64,000 nucleotides of DNA. Origin: DASYAE01 sp036501535. GTDB taxonomy: Bacteria > Actinomycetota > Actinomycetes > Streptomycetales > Catenulisporaceae. Below, one piece after another: positions 17,947 to 28,824 of this stretch (positions are counted from its first letter, which is position 1; each line of letters opens with the position of its first letter). Below the pieces are notes generated by a model that was not told the origin of the DNA, made no database searches, and saw nothing but the letters and a program-made list of their open reading frames with translations. The stretch lies in NCBI GenBank assembly GCA_036501535.1, contig DASYAE010000082.1:1-64000 (forward strand). Direction: 5' to 3'. A program made the position numbers and the translations under genes.

Positions 17947-20910
17947 CTACACGTTGATGACCGGGACGCCGCCTGCCGCGCTGCCCAGCAGGGTCAGCGC
18001 GACGGTCCCCGGTCCTGCCGGCGTCGTCCCGTCGGCGAGCACGGCCAGCGCGAGCGTGTTCGCGGCGTCAGCCCGCAGGATGCCGTTGGGCAGCACGAAG
18101 GTGTGCTGCGGTCCGACGTCGTTGATGTACTGCCCGAGATTCCAGCCGTTGAGGAAGATCTGCACCCGGTAGGCCCGGGTCGCGTCGTCGGTCAGGGTGA
18201 GGCCGACCGAGGCGTCGACGCCGCGCGGCGGCTTGTACGTGAAGCTCGTGCGATACCAGCGCACACCCTGGAAGGTGTCGGAGTCCGGCAGGGATGTTCC
18301 CGCCCACCTCCGGTCCGAGAAGGTCGGCAGGTGCCAGCCGTGGCGCTCGCCGTAGAGGCCGCCGGTGTTCAGCGGGCCGCGGATCCGGTCGGCGCTCGGG
18401 TCGCCGCCCTGGATAAGCCAACTGAGCGACGGCGTCGCCCCGGCGAAGGTGACGCTCGTCAGCCCGCGCGCGGCCTTCTGCGCGTCGTTCGCCCCGCCGT
18501 CTTCGCTGTGCCCCATGGGCCGGATGAGAACGGAAAGCAAGTGGGTGTCGTCGCCGCTCAGGCCGGACGGGACGGCGAAGGTCGCGGTCGCCGTCCACGT
18601 CTGGACACTGACCTGCGACAGGTTCGGCACCGGCTGCCGGTGCGTGCCCAGCGGCTCGCCGTCGAGCCAGGCCATCAGCATGCCCTGGGTGCCGGACGAG
18701 TACGACAGGTTGATCGCGGTCGCGCCGGACGTGCCGGTGTAGTGCCCGCGGTACCAGATGTCACCGTAGTGGAAGCCGTAGTCGTCGGCGAACAGGACCG
18801 GCTGGCCGGACGGCACCGGCGTGGTGCTGGCCGAGGAGGTCTTGTTCGCCGGGGTCCAGCCGGAGTCGTCGAACCCTGGCGCGGACTCCGGGCTCTCCGC
18901 CGCGAAGCGCCACGAGCTGAGCGCCGGCAGCGTCACGCTCGGCGGACCGGCCAGCTGGGAGGACTTCAGCAGGCTGCCCGAGGGCGTCCGCCTGGCCGCC
19001 ACCGGAGCGCCGTTCCACGTCAGTGACCTGATGCCGGCCGAAGCCCAGACCTCCAGGTCGCTCGCGGCGGCGGTGTCGCCGGCCAGCTGTACGCCCGAAC
19101 GCGAGCTTCGGGCGGCGCGCAGGAGAGCCGGTCCGCGGACCAGCACCGGTCCCGCCGCGGTCGGCTGCCGCCACAGGGTCGCGCTCGCCGCGTCGTCGGC
19201 CAGCAGGAGTAGCAGCGGGGCCGCCGCATCGCCGAAGTCGATCAGGACCCTGGTGATGCCGGAGAGCGTCGCGTTGATGCGCAGCATTCCTGCGGACGAG
19301 TCGTATGCCGAGGTGGCGGTGCCTTCGAGCATGGTCACGGCGGGCGTGGACGACGTTGCCAGCGCGGTTTCGACGGGGTCGCCGGTACGGCCCACGAGCA
19401 CGCCGATGTCCCGGCTTCCGATCGTGGCCTGATACATCGGCTGCGCGGTGGTGTAGAGCAGGGTCCGGCTTCCGAGTTTGATCCCGGTGGCCAGGACCTT
19501 CATGTCCTTGCCGGGGAACTGCATGCCGCCCGACGCGGGCACGGTCAGCGTCCCGGCGCTTGTGGTGACCGGCAGCGTGACCGACGAGACCGTGCTGCTG
19601 GAGTCGTTGCGCAGGAAGTAGACGTGCGCGCCGGTGTCCGGGTTGGCCAGGTGGTAGACCTTGATGCTGCTTGCGGAGGCGGAGACCGCCGGCGCCGCGT
19701 CCAGCATGCCGAGGTCGGGCACCGACTCGAGCATCAGTCCGATCTGCTTCATCGGCACCAGCTTCGAGGTCTGGTTCCTGGCCTCGTCCAGTGCCGCGCC
19801 GTAGTCGTACGAGGTGTACACCACCGGCGCGGGCAGCCAGCCCCACGAGGTGCCGCCGAAGGTCATGTACACGTTGTGGATCTTGATGCCATTGGCCAGG
19901 TTGGTCAGGTAGAAGCGGCGTTCGTACACCGCGTCGCGGGAGGAGCGGGCGCCGGCGTAGCCCTGCCCGGGGAACTCCGCGCCGCCCCAGGGGTCGAACC
20001 AGCCGCCGCCGTATTCGGCCTCGAACCCGGGCGTGTTCGGGCTGGCCGTCGAACCGCCGGTCTTCCCGCCCGAGCCGAAGTAGCCCCAGTCCGGCGGCGT
20101 GCTCGTCGGCGACGGATAGCCGTCGAAGGCATAGAGGTAGCGGCCTGATTCGCCGTCGGTGTTGAAGCTGCCGGGTACCCAGTCGCCGTTGCGGCCCTTG
20201 TCGTTGTGGAACAGGGGCACGGTGATCCCGTCCGCGCGCACCTTCGCGTACAGATGCGCCATGTACGCCGCGCCGACCCCGTCGCCCAGGTGCGAGGCGT
20301 ATTCGTTCTCCAGCTGGTAGAACAGCACCGTGCCGCCGCCGTCGGTGTACTGATGCCGCGCGATGACCGCGTCGACGGCGGTCAGCCACTCGTCCACGTA
20401 CCCGAGATACGTGGCGTTGTTCGTGCGCGCAGTCCCGCTGGTCGCGGTCAGCCAGCCGGGGAACCCGCCCGCGTCCACCTCCGCGTTGATGTACGGGCCC
20501 GGACGCACCGTGACGAAGAGTCCTGCCTGCGCCGCCGCCGTCAGAAACCGCCCCAGGTCCCGCACCCCGGTGAAGTCGTACACGCCCGGCGCGGGGCTGT
20601 GATAGCTCCAGTTCACGTAGATGCTCACCGTGTTGTAGCCGTTGGCGCGCAGCTTCTGCAGCACGTCGGTCCACAGCGACGGGCTCGGCAGCCGGAACGG
20701 GTGCATCTCGCCCGACCACACGGCCGTCCTGCCGCCGTCGATGATCAGCGAGTACTTGTCGAAGGAGACGGTGTGCGAGGCGGCGTGCGCGTGCGCCGGC
20801 GTCGGCGCGCTCTGCGGCAGTATCAGCCCGCTGCGCCCCGACGGCACGGCGAGCGAGGCGGCTGCTCCGGCGGCGAGCGCGGTGAATGATCTGCGGTCCA
20901 TCTCCGGCAT
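17947..20910 (-). CDS. secreted GH35 beta-galactosidase with Tat-type signal
   Basis: 987 residues from the ATG at 20910 (AGGAG ribosome binding site). The N-terminus MPEMDRRSFTALAAG is a twin-arginine signal, so folded export is expected. The catalytic TIM barrel begins with GEMHPFRLPSPSLW; the acid/base Glu is in LENEY (about residue 200) and the nucleophile in FEAEYGGGW (about residue 297). The remaining two thirds contain beta-sandwich/jelly-roll domains with a terminal carbohydrate-binding-like module. It would release terminal beta-galactose from plant or microbial polysaccharides. A StrR-like regulator is transcribed divergently and may control it. Confidence 0.92.
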   Translation of the reverse strand: MPEMDRRSFTALAAGAAASLAVPSGRSGLILPQSAPTPAHAHAASHTVSFDKYSLIIDGGRTAVWSGEMHPFRLPSPSLWTDVLQKLRANGYNTVSIYVNWSYHSPAPGVYDFTGVRDLGRFLTAAAQAGLFVTVRPGPYINAEVDAGGFPGWLTATSGTARTNNATYLGYVDEWLTAVDAVIARHQYTDGGGTVLFYQLENEYASHLGDGVGAAYMAHLYAKVRADGITVPLFHNDKGRNGDWVPGSFNTDGESGRYLYAFDGYPSPTSTPPDWGYFGSGGKTGGSTASPNTPGFEAEYGGGWFDPWGGAEFPGQGYAGARSSRDAVYERRFYLTNLANGIKIHNVYMTFGGTSWGWLPAPVVYTSYDYGAALDEARNQTSKLVPMKQIGLMLESVPDLGMLDAAPAVSASASSIKVYHLANPDTGAHVYFLRNDSSSTVSSVTLPVTTSAGTLTVPASGGMQFPGKDMKVLATGIKLGSRTLLYTTAQPMYQATIGSRDIGVLVGRTGDPVETALATSSTPAVTMLEGTATSAYDSSAGMLRINATLSGITRVLIDFGDAAAPLLLLLADDAASATLWRQPTAAGPVLVRGPALLRAARSSRSGVQLAGDTAAASDLEVWASAGIRSLTWNGAPVAARRTPSGSLLKSSQLAGPPSVTLPALSSWRFAAESPESAPGFDDSGWTPANKTSSASTTPVPSGQPVLFADDYGFHYGDIWYRGHYTGTSGATAINLSYSSGTQGMLMAWLDGEPLGTHRQPVPNLSQVSVQTWTATATFAVPSGLSGDDTHLLSVLIRPMGHSEDGGANDAQKAARGLTSVTFAGATPSLSWLIQGGDPSADRIRGPLNTGGLYGERHGWHLPTFSDRRWAGTSLPDSDTFQGVRWYRTSFTYKPPRGVDASVGLTLTDDATRAYRVQIFLNGWNLGQYINDVGPQHTFVLPNGILRADAANTLALAVLADGTTPAGPGTVALTLLGSAAGGVPVINV

Positions 20911-21237
20911 GGTGACTCCTGCTTGCGGGTGACGCTGTGCGCCTGTGTCGTGGCGCGGCAGGGTGCCGCGCCCGGGGTCAGCGGACGTAGGCGGCCGGTG
21001 ACAGTTGCCGGACCCGGATGCCCTGGACCGCCGGAGCAGCCGCCTGGAGCGCACGATACTGCGAGAAGTGGGTCTTGTCGGTCGTGCCGTCGACCAAGAT
21101 CTGTTCGATTCTCGAGACCGGCACGGTGTCGTCGGCCCGTGTGACGCGGTTGTGACACGGACGCCACCGCCGCTTCCCACACTGACCGTGGCGTGCGAAC
21201 GTCCCGGCGGTCGGGGGCGGATCAGGGGGAGGGACCG
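20911..21237. promoter_or_regulatory. divergent intergenic control region
   Basis: The 327-bp gap between the divergent GH35 and StrR-like genes contains no credible gene. I see a CGTGCCG ... CGGCACG inverted pair around 21080-21126 with a long spacer, which could be a regulator site, but no decisive promoter hexamers. Confidence 0.3.
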
Positions 21238-22209
21238 TTGACCAGCGCGGAACTCGATATCAGTGTGCTGCCTATCGGGGAGGTGGCCACCGACATGGTG
21301 CTGCCCGGCTTCTCGCCGCGGCTGGACGGCCAGAGCGAGGCGAACGTCGAACTGCTCTGCGCGACCGGCCGCGCGCTGCCGCCGATCCTGCTCCACCGGC
21401 CGACGAACCGGGTGATCGACGGGATGCACCGGCTGCTGGCCGCGCGGCGCCGCGGACAGGAGACGATCGCGGCCCGCTATGTCGACGGCGACGAAGCCAG
21501 CGCGTTCGTGCTCGCCGTGAGCGCGAACGTGGCGCACGGGCTCCCGCTGCCGCTCAGGGACCGCAAGGTCGCGGCCGCGCGCATCCTGGGCAGCCACGCG
21601 CACTGGTCGAATCGGCGGATCGCGCTCGCGGCGGGGCTGTCCGACAAGACGGTCGCCGCGATCCGCGCGCGCATCGATCCGCGCGGGCCGGACGGCGCCG
21701 GCCGGCGGGTCGGGCTGGACGAGCGGGCCAGGCCGGTCGACGGCGGCGGCCGCAGAAGCGAGGTGGCGCGCCTGCTCGCGCAGGAGCCGGGATCCTCGCT
21801 GCGCCGGATCGCGGCGCGCGCCGGCGTCTCGCCGGAGACCGTCCGCTCGGTGAAGGCCGCGCTGGGCAGGGAGACCGAGAACGGGACGTCGGTGATGCCG
21901 CCGGTGCCGCAGCGTCGGGCCGGCGGGGGCGGCGTGCTGCGCGACCCGCGCCGGTGGCTGCACCTGCTCGTCCAGGACCCGGCGCTGCGCTCGAGCGATA
22001 CCGGCAGGCTGCTGCTACGGCTGCTGAGCGCTTACCCGGTGCTGGTGCGGGAGGCCGACCGACTCGTCGGGGCCGTTCCGCCGCACGCGCTGGCCGATCT
22101 CCATCGGCTGGCCGCGGCACACGCCGAGGCCTGGCGCGAGCTGGCCGATCGGGCTGCGGCGCGGGTGAATCAGGGCCTCGAGAGCGCCGGCGGATCCTCG
22201 GCCGCATGA
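21238..22209 (+). CDS. StrR-like ParB-fold transcriptional regulator
   Basis: 323 residues starting at a TTG six bases after AGGGGGAGGG. An N-terminal ParB/sulfiredoxin-like fold is seen in NRVIDGMHRLLAARRRGQETI; this is followed by a central helix-turn-helix (WSNRRIALAAGLSDKTVAAI) and a second one (SLRRIAARAGVSPETVRSVK). This architecture matches StrR/NovG/Bbr-type pathway activators of antibiotic clusters. No biosynthetic gene lies beside it; the divergent GH35 gene is the obvious candidate target. Confidence 0.8.
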   Translation: MTSAELDISVLPIGEVATDMVLPGFSPRLDGQSEANVELLCATGRALPPILLHRPTNRVIDGMHRLLAARRRGQETIAARYVDGDEASAFVLAVSANVAHGLPLPLRDRKVAAARILGSHAHWSNRRIALAAGLSDKTVAAIRARIDPRGPDGAGRRVGLDERARPVDGGGRRSEVARLLAQEPGSSLRRIAARAGVSPETVRSVKAALGRETENGTSVMPPVPQRRAGGGGVLRDPRRWLHLLVQDPALRSSDTGRLLLRLLSAYPVLVREADRLVGAVPPHALADLHRLAAAHAEAWRELADRAAARVNQGLESAGGSSAA

Positions 22210-22280
22210 CCCTGATGTGTCCAGCTGCGGAAGTCACGCAGTCGGGCGGGGGACACGGCCGAGAGGGAGCGGAGGTAAGC

Positions 22281-22318
22281 GGCTGTCGAGCCCGCCGACG
22301 GTGGCGGGCTCGACAGCC
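22281..22318. terminator. 16-bp stem bidirectional terminator
   Basis: Perfect 16-bp inverted repeat (22281-22296 / 22303-22318), 6-base loop, between the convergent StrR-like gene and the PKD-repeat gene. Confidence 0.85.
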
Positions 22319-22333
22319 GGGCGGGCCGGTGAA

Positions 22334-23753
22334 TCAGTGGTTTGAAAAGTATCCGTACTCGTCGACCGTGAAGTTCACCGTGCCGGCACTGTCGTTGTAG
22401 ACGTAGATTCCCGTGGGGCTCGGCGCGATGTAGACGAAGTTCGCGATGCTCTCCCCGACGAGCCAGTTCATCTCGCTGGTGGCGGGCAGCGGGCTGTCGG
22501 CCGGGTAGACGATCGCGGCGCCGTTCGCGGACGGCGCGATCGCCGTCACGGTGAGGGAGTAGGCGGTCGCGTCGCCGGCCGAGGACGTGAGCTGGTCGTC
22601 CTGGGCGGCGCAGTCGGCACACACGGTACCGGCCGGCAGCGTCCGGGTGTCGAGGCTGCGCGTGGGGGCCACCGGCAGGTAGCTGCTCGCGCCGTCCGCC
22701 GAGAAGTACCCGGTGACGTCGGCGACGACGTTCGTGGTGCCGCCGCTCTCGTTGTCGATGTCGATCTTCCCGTCCGCGCCGACCGGGACGACCGCGTAGT
22801 TGGCCGTGTCCACGCCCGCGCGGTAATCGAGGCTGCTGCTCGCGGGGAGGGCGCCGCCGTCCGGGTACGCGGTCAGGTCGCCGATCTTCGTCTCGCCGGT
22901 GGCGGTGAGGTTCAGCGCCACCGCGGTGATGCCGCCAGGCGGCAGGGCGCCGCCGTCGGCTCCCGCGATGGTGAGGGTGAGCGCCGCATTGGACCCGAGC
23001 GCGCCCTTGTGGCCGCCGGTGGTGGTCCGGGTGTCGAGCACCCGCGCGGGAGCGAGCGGGGTGAATCCGCTGGCTGAGGTCCTGGTGTAGTAGCCGGTCA
23101 CGTCGCCGACGACGTCGACGGTGCCCTTCGCGTTGTTGTAGAGGTCGATGTAGCCGTCGGAGCCGACGGCCATGGTGACCAGCGCCGAGGTCGGCCCGTT
23201 GCTGGAGAAGTAGTTGAGGTTGCTGGTGGCGGGCAGGGACTGGCCGTCCGGATAGGCGACGATGACGCCGTTGGCGCTCTGGTCCACGACCGTGATGTTG
23301 ACGACCACGGCGGTCACGCCGGCCGGGATCGAGCCGTTGCCGGCGATCTCGAGTTTGAGGGTGCCGCCGGCCTTGGCGGGGGCGACGGTTCCGCCCTGGC
23401 CGAGGCCGGAGCGGGTGTCGAGAACGCGGGCGGGACCGTAGGGCGTGAAGTCTGAGCCGCTCGTCGTCACGGTCGTCGTGACGCTGGCGGAGTTGCCCGC
23501 GGCGTCGGCGACCGTGAGCGTGACCGTGTAGGTTCCGGCGCGCGCGTACGTGTACGCGGCCGTCCCGGTGGTATCGGTCACCGCCGCGCTGCCGTCTCCG
23601 TAGTCGAAGGTGTAGCCGGTGATCGTGGAGGACGTGTCGGTACTGGCGGTGCACATGCGGGCCGGATCGCGCCTGGGCCTGGGCTGCGCCGGCGCCGAGC
23701 GTCAATGCGAGTGCGGTGCCGCCCGAGAGGGCGGCGAGCGAGAGTCTGGACAC
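22334..23753 (-). pseudogene. secreted PKD plus LDTR-repeat protein, signal peptide out of frame
   Basis: A GTG at 23753 (GGAG upstream) starts a clear signal peptide, VSRLSLAALSGGTALALTLG ending AQA. About 30 codons later the coding character jumps to another frame, beginning near the ATG at 23656 in the middle of a PKD domain (TFDYGDG, AYTYARAGTYTVTLTV). It is followed by three modules that each begin P-x-R-x-LDTR and end VTGYF or YGYF, as in actinomycete surface proteins. The first part of the PKD domain is absent. I infer a small deletion causing a frameshift, leaving the mature part without export. Function unknown; surface adhesion is likely for the intact form. Confidence 0.7.
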
Positions 23754-23793
23754 GTGCGGATGCTCCGATCTCTGGGTGCGTGGTTGTGTCCGT

Positions 23794-23837
23794 CCGTGCA
23801 TCCGGGCCGCCCCCGTTCGGCCGGCCCGGATGCACGG
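23794..23837. terminator. 16-bp stem terminator
   Basis: Inverted repeat 23794-23809 / 23822-23837 (16 bp, 12-base loop) sits 13 bases downstream of the membrane-anchored gene ending at 23851 on the leftward strand, and upstream of the PKD gene. Confidence 0.8.
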
Positions 23838-23850
23838 AAGCCGTGACGGT

Positions 23851-24477
23851 TCAGGGCGTGGGCGTGCCGGTGCGTGTGGCAGTGCCCTGCGTCAGGGCGG
23901 TGCTCTGCTGCACAGCCGACGTGACCAGGGAGTCGATCTGACCGGTCACCGCGGCAGCGGTGGTCGTGCCGACGGCGGTGACATTCGGCGCTGTGGTGGC
24001 CGGTGTGTCGACGACGATGAATCGGGTGCGCGGCAGGGCTCCCGCGCGGTCCTCGGCGCCCTGGCCGGGGACGGCTCCGTCGGTGAGGATCAGCGAGCAG
24101 CCGCGCAGCGCGAGCGCGGTGATGTAGGCGTCTGCGTTCGCCGCGGTCTGCGGCCCCTGCAGCGGAACGTAGCTGATCTGCGCGCGGGTTGCGGCCGAGG
24201 CGGCCTGCAGGCCGGACCACACCGGGGCGGCGCCCGCGTCCTCGATCCCGCCGGGACCGGTGAGGAGGCACGCGGTGAAACCGAGATAGACCCGCGCGCG
24301 AGCCGGGGCCGTCTGGACGGGCGTCACGGCGGCGGCGTGCGGCCGCGGCCAGGCGAGGAGCGCGCCGGCGACGAGGGCCGCCGCGCCGAGCACGGCGCCG
24401 AGGACGAGCCGTCGGCGGCGCCCGGCCGATCGCAGGAGCCCGCCCGCTGGACCGCCCACTGGAACCCCCGCCCCCAC
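23851..24477 (-). CDS. membrane-anchored protein with BMP/PnrA-like extracellular domain
   Basis: 208 residues from a GTG (24477; a GTG at 24459 behind GGGGCGGGGG is equally possible). A basic RRRRLVLGAVLGAAALVAGALL segment is one membrane anchor. The rest resembles the N-terminal lobe of basic-membrane-protein type substrate-binding proteins: ACLLTGPGGIEDAGAAPVW, then ALALRGCSLILTDG. It is too short for a full two-lobe receptor. Such single-pass proteins are frequent in Streptomyces and uncharacterised. Confidence 0.6.
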   Translation of the reverse strand: MGAGVPVGGPAGGLLRSAGRRRRLVLGAVLGAAALVAGALLAWPRPHAAAVTPVQTAPARARVYLGFTACLLTGPGGIEDAGAAPVWSGLQAASAATRAQISYVPLQGPQTAANADAYITALALRGCSLILTDGAVPGQGAEDRAGALPRTRFIVVDTPATTAPNVTAVGTTTAAAVTGQIDSLVTSAVQQSTALTQGTATRTGTPTP

Positions 24478-24628
24478 GCCGAAGTGTGCCGAATTCGGTC
24501 GGACGCTAACCGCACCCGCCGAAGAGCGTCAACGGCTGTCCACCTCGAATCAGTGGCCTTCTAGACAACGCGCGCCGCTGGTAGACCTGCCGCGATTGCG
24601 GGTCCGCACTTTTCGAGGGAGTCGACGG

Positions 24629-27600
24629 ATGGCGCGTGGGCGGGGACGTGGACGACGGCAGCGGCGGGTGTGGACGCGGCGGCGGCTACAGGCGGCCGCC
24701 GCGCTGGTGTTCCTCTTCATGGTGCTGACAGCGGCGACGCAGTCTGCGAACGCCGGGCAGCTGACGCCGGGCCGCTCGCCGGTCTCGATCGGGGCGCAGG
24801 CGCTCGCCTCCCTCATGCGGCATGCGCGGAACTGGGTGGACCCGGTCTCGGCGTCGCTGCCGAGCCAGCAGCGCGGGACCGGCACCGGCGCCCACGACAC
24901 GCACGCGGACGCAGGCGTCGGACATGCGCCGGGCATTGGCGCGGGCCAGTCGCCGCTGGACACCCCGCACGGCCCGCGGGTGGCCGGCGGGCAGTCGGCG
25001 ACCGCGGCGAAGGGCTTCGACCCCAAGACGTCCACCCGCCTGCCGGCGAAATCGAGCGCGTACGCCACCTGGTGGCAGAACACCGACGGGTCACAGACCG
25101 AGCAGATCTCTGATTCGGTGGTCAACTACCGGGACTCCTCGGGCGGCTGGCAGCCGATCGACACGACGCTGGTACGCGGGTCCGACGGTCGGTGGGGCGT
25201 CACGGCGGCCGGATACGGGCTCTCCCTCGCCCCCGGGTCGTCCCGCTCGTCCGCGCCCGGTGCGGGTTCCGCGGCGGCGGGCTCCGCCGGGACGCTGGCG
25301 ACGCTGACGACCGGCGCCGGGCAGAGCGTCTCGTGGTCGCTCGCGGGAGCCGCGCCGGTGGCCGTGACCGCTTCCGGCGATGCGCTGACCTACCCCTCGA
25401 TCCTGCCTGCCACGAACCTCGTGCTCGCCGCCGGTCCCTCCGGGGTCAAGGAGTCCCTGGTGCTGACCTCGGCCGCGGCGGCGCACTCGTGGACCTTCCC
25501 GCTGGCACTCAAGGGCCTGTCACTCGTCCAGACCCCGGCCGGCGTCTGGCAGCTGCAGGACCCGTCCGGGAGCGTCGCCGCCACGCTCGGCACGCCGTTC
25601 GCTCTGGACTCTGACACGGATTCCGGCAAGGCCGCGGCCGCTCAGACGCGCGACGTGTCGTATTCGCTGGCCACGGTCGACGGCGACGAGCAGCTCACCA
25701 TGACGCTCTCGGCCGCGTGGCTCGACGCGCCCGGGCGCGTCTTCCCGGTGACGGTGGACCCGACGATCACGGTCTCGACCGCCGGATCAGGGCTGTCCAC
25801 CTACGTATCCGCCGCGCATCCGACCCAGACCAACTCGACCGCCGGCGTGCTCGACGTCGGATACAGCGGCACGGACGCCGACTTCGCGTACGTCAACTTC
25901 CCGGCCGCGGCCATCTCCTCGGACCTGCAGCGCACCGGCTTCCACATCACCTCGGCGCAGCTCGCGGCGTACATGGCCGCCGGCTCGACGAGCGGATCCG
26001 AGCCCTTCGACGTGTATTCGGTCGGCGAGCCGTGGACGCCCTCCACGTTCGACTACCAGGACGACACGTTCAGCCTCTACCAGAAGCTCGGCACATACGC
26101 CGGTTCGGCGAGCGCGGCCTCCTGCACGGTCCCGAACGAGCCCTCGTCCGGGTCCTGGCTCTACACGCCGTTGTCGGCCTCTGATATGGAGGCGTTCGCG
26201 CTCGGCGGACTCCAGTGGTACGGCGTGATGCTCGCGTCGGACAGCACGACCGACACAGGGGAGTACCGGGTGTTCGGCTCGGCGAGCAACGGCTCGTGCT
26301 CGCCGTACATCTCATTGACGTACACGCCGGACGTGGCGCCCACGGTCTCGACGATGTCGCCGTCGAACGGCCAGGTGGTCCAGACGCTGACCCCGCAGCT
26401 GACGGCGACGGGCACCGACCCGGACGCCTGGCCGGACTCCTCGGTGTCGTACGAGTTCGAGGTCTTCGACGCCTCCGGCGGCGCCGCGATCGCGAAGTCC
26501 CCGCTGTTGTCGACCGGTTCGTGGACCGTGCCGAAGGACACGCTGAAATGGGGCGAGTCGTATCAGTGGACCGTGTGCGTGTGGGACGGGTACGAGTGCG
26601 CCGCGCAGACGTTCGACTCCTTCCAGACCAACACGCCCGGCCCGGCCCTGACCCAGGATCTCTCGCAGTCGAGCTCCGGCCACGGCTTCGACGTGGCCAT
26701 CGGGAACTACACCACCTCCGCCCAGGACGCCGGCATCGCCGGGGTCGGGCCGGAGCTGACCGTGGAGCGCTACTACAACTCGCTCGACACCCGGCGCACC
26801 GACGCGTTCGGCCAGGGCTGGTCCTCGATGGTGGACGCCGACGCGACCCAGGAGCTCGACGCCGCGGGCAACCTGCTGGCCGTCGCGGTGCGCGACCCGG
26901 ACGGCGCGGTCGCCGTGTTCGGATACAACCCGAGCGACGGATCGTACTCCCCGCCCGAAGGCCAATTCAGCACACTGCTGCCGACCACCTCCGGCGGCGC
27001 AGTAGTCGGATACACCCTCACCGACAAGTCCGGCACCACGTACACGTACGGCCACGAGACCACCGCGCCGGTGGCCGGCAGCGGCTCCGCGGTCTACACC
27101 ACGGCCGGCGTGTTCGGCATCTCTAAGGTCGCCGACGCGGCCGAGCACACGGGCACCTTCGCCTGGGGCGTGACCAACGGCGTGGCCGGCACGCACGTGC
27201 TGTCGGAGTCGAACACCGTCACCGGCCGCACCCTCTACTTCACCTGGTCCACGCCGTCCGGCGCCGCCGACCCGCACGTCTCGGCCGTGACGACCTCGTA
27301 CGCGACCAGCGGGAACGCCGCCACCGCGCAGTACTGGGGCTATGCGTACTCCGGGGACGAGCTGACCCGGGTGTACGCCCCCGACCCGAACGCGCCCGCG
27401 TCGGTACCCGGCACTTCGACCCCTTACACCGGCTACAGCTACCAGGCCGGGTCGGACTACCAGCAGGCGGTGCTCGACACCTCGCCCTATCAGTACTGGC
27501 CGATGGACGACGCGACCGGGAACTCCTCGAGCCTGTCGCTGGTCGGCCAGAACATCGGGTCCGGGCGCGCCTACTACACCAGCCTGACCGGCGACACGGC

Positions 27601-28824
27601 GTACCCGGTCGGCCCGATGGCGAACATCGGCTCCGGGGCGACCGGCGCGGTGTTCAACGGTTCGAACAGCTTCATGACCCTGCCCGCCGGCATGGTGCTC
27701 AACGACACGTACATCTCGGTGGGCCTGTGGTTCAAGACGGCCAAGCCGGGGCCGCTGCTGTGCGAGCAGAACAACACGATCGCTAGCACGCCGACCCAGC
27801 AGGCCTGCCCGCTGTACATCGGCACGGACGGGAAGCTGCACGCGGGCTGGTACATCGGCTCGACCACGTCGATCGTGAGCCCGAGCGTCGTCGACGACGG
27901 CGCCTGGCATTACGCGCTGCTCTCCGGCCAAGGCAGCACCCAGACGCTCTACCTGAACGGCGCCGCGGTCGGCACGCTCTCCGGGACCATCAACAACCTC
28001 GCGATGACCGATGCCTACGCGGGCGCGGGCTACAACCTCGGCAACTGGCCGGACACGCCCACCACGAAGGGAAACTGGTACTTCACCGGCTCGATCTCGG
28101 ATGTCGCGGTGTTCAAGTCCGCGATCCCGGCCACCGCGGCGGCGAGCCTGTATCAGGTGGCGACGACGCCCGCGGCCTGGCTCACGAAGATCACCCGTCC
28201 GCGGGCGGTGAGTCAGAACACGAACGAGGCTCCGGCCGACGCGATCTCCTACGACACGGTCGACGGCAGGGTCGGCTCGGTGACCGACGGGAACGGGGCG
28301 ACCTGGACGCTCGGGGACCCGACCGTGACGGGCTCGAGCCAGGTGTTCACCGAGGCGGTGATGGGCGACCAGCCCGCGTTCTACTACCGGCTGGGGGACG
28401 CGGCACAGTCGACCGATGCAGCCGACGAGGTGAACACCGACGCGTGGGCGAACGCGGATCTGACGGCGACGTACAACGCCGTCACTCTCGGAACCACCCC
28501 GAACGTATTCGGGGACGGATACGCCGCCACGTTCGGCGGCTCGGCCTCAGCACCCTCCTTCGTGCAGCTGCCCTCGGGCCTGATGTCCAGCGCACCGGTG
28601 AGCATCGGGCTCTGGTTCGACGCGGCCTCGGGCGTCAGCGGTCCCCTGTGGAGCGAGCAGAACGGGGACTTCACCAAGAGTCCGAGCACTGCGACGAACG
28701 CGCTGTACGTCGGCACGAACGGGCACCTGTACGGCTCGTTCTCCATGGACACGACGAGCGCGATCTCCTCGAAGGACAGAGTCGACGACGGCGAGTGGCA
28801 CTACGCCGTGCTGACCGCGAGTGC
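24629..28824 (+). pseudogene. RHS toxin protein, N-terminal part: signal peptide, LamG-like domains, start of RHS region
   Basis: The ATG at 24629 follows GAGGGAG. A basic leader and one hydrophobic stretch (AAALVFLFMVLTAATQSANA) form a signal peptide. The mature region has a DNRLRE/wall-type beta-rich part, TVERYYNSLDTRRTDAFGQG (DUF6531-like RHS start), and two LamG/concanavalin-like copies (about 27490-28190 and 28370-28824). The second copy stops abruptly after WHYAVLTAS; the same frame then gives only low-complexity sequence while RHS repeats resume in another frame. I infer an internal deletion with frame change, so the toxin half would not be translated as part of this secreted protein. 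Confidence 0.8.

Noticed and set aside
21108..21122. GTTCGATTC, reminiscent of a tRNA T-loop.
   Set aside because: No acceptor stem, anticodon arm or D-arm can be fitted around it.
17947..21963. A single 1338-residue leftward frame covering the GH35 gene and the region upstream.
   Set aside because: The extra N-terminal part overlaps the well-supported StrR-like gene on the other strand and is low-complexity; the ATG at 20910 has a good ribosome binding site and a twin-arginine signal.
23578..23835. Start of the PKD gene at an ATG near 23801.
   Set aside because: That ATG lies inside the 23794-23837 terminator hairpin and has no ribosome binding site; the GTG at 23753 leads straight into a signal peptide.
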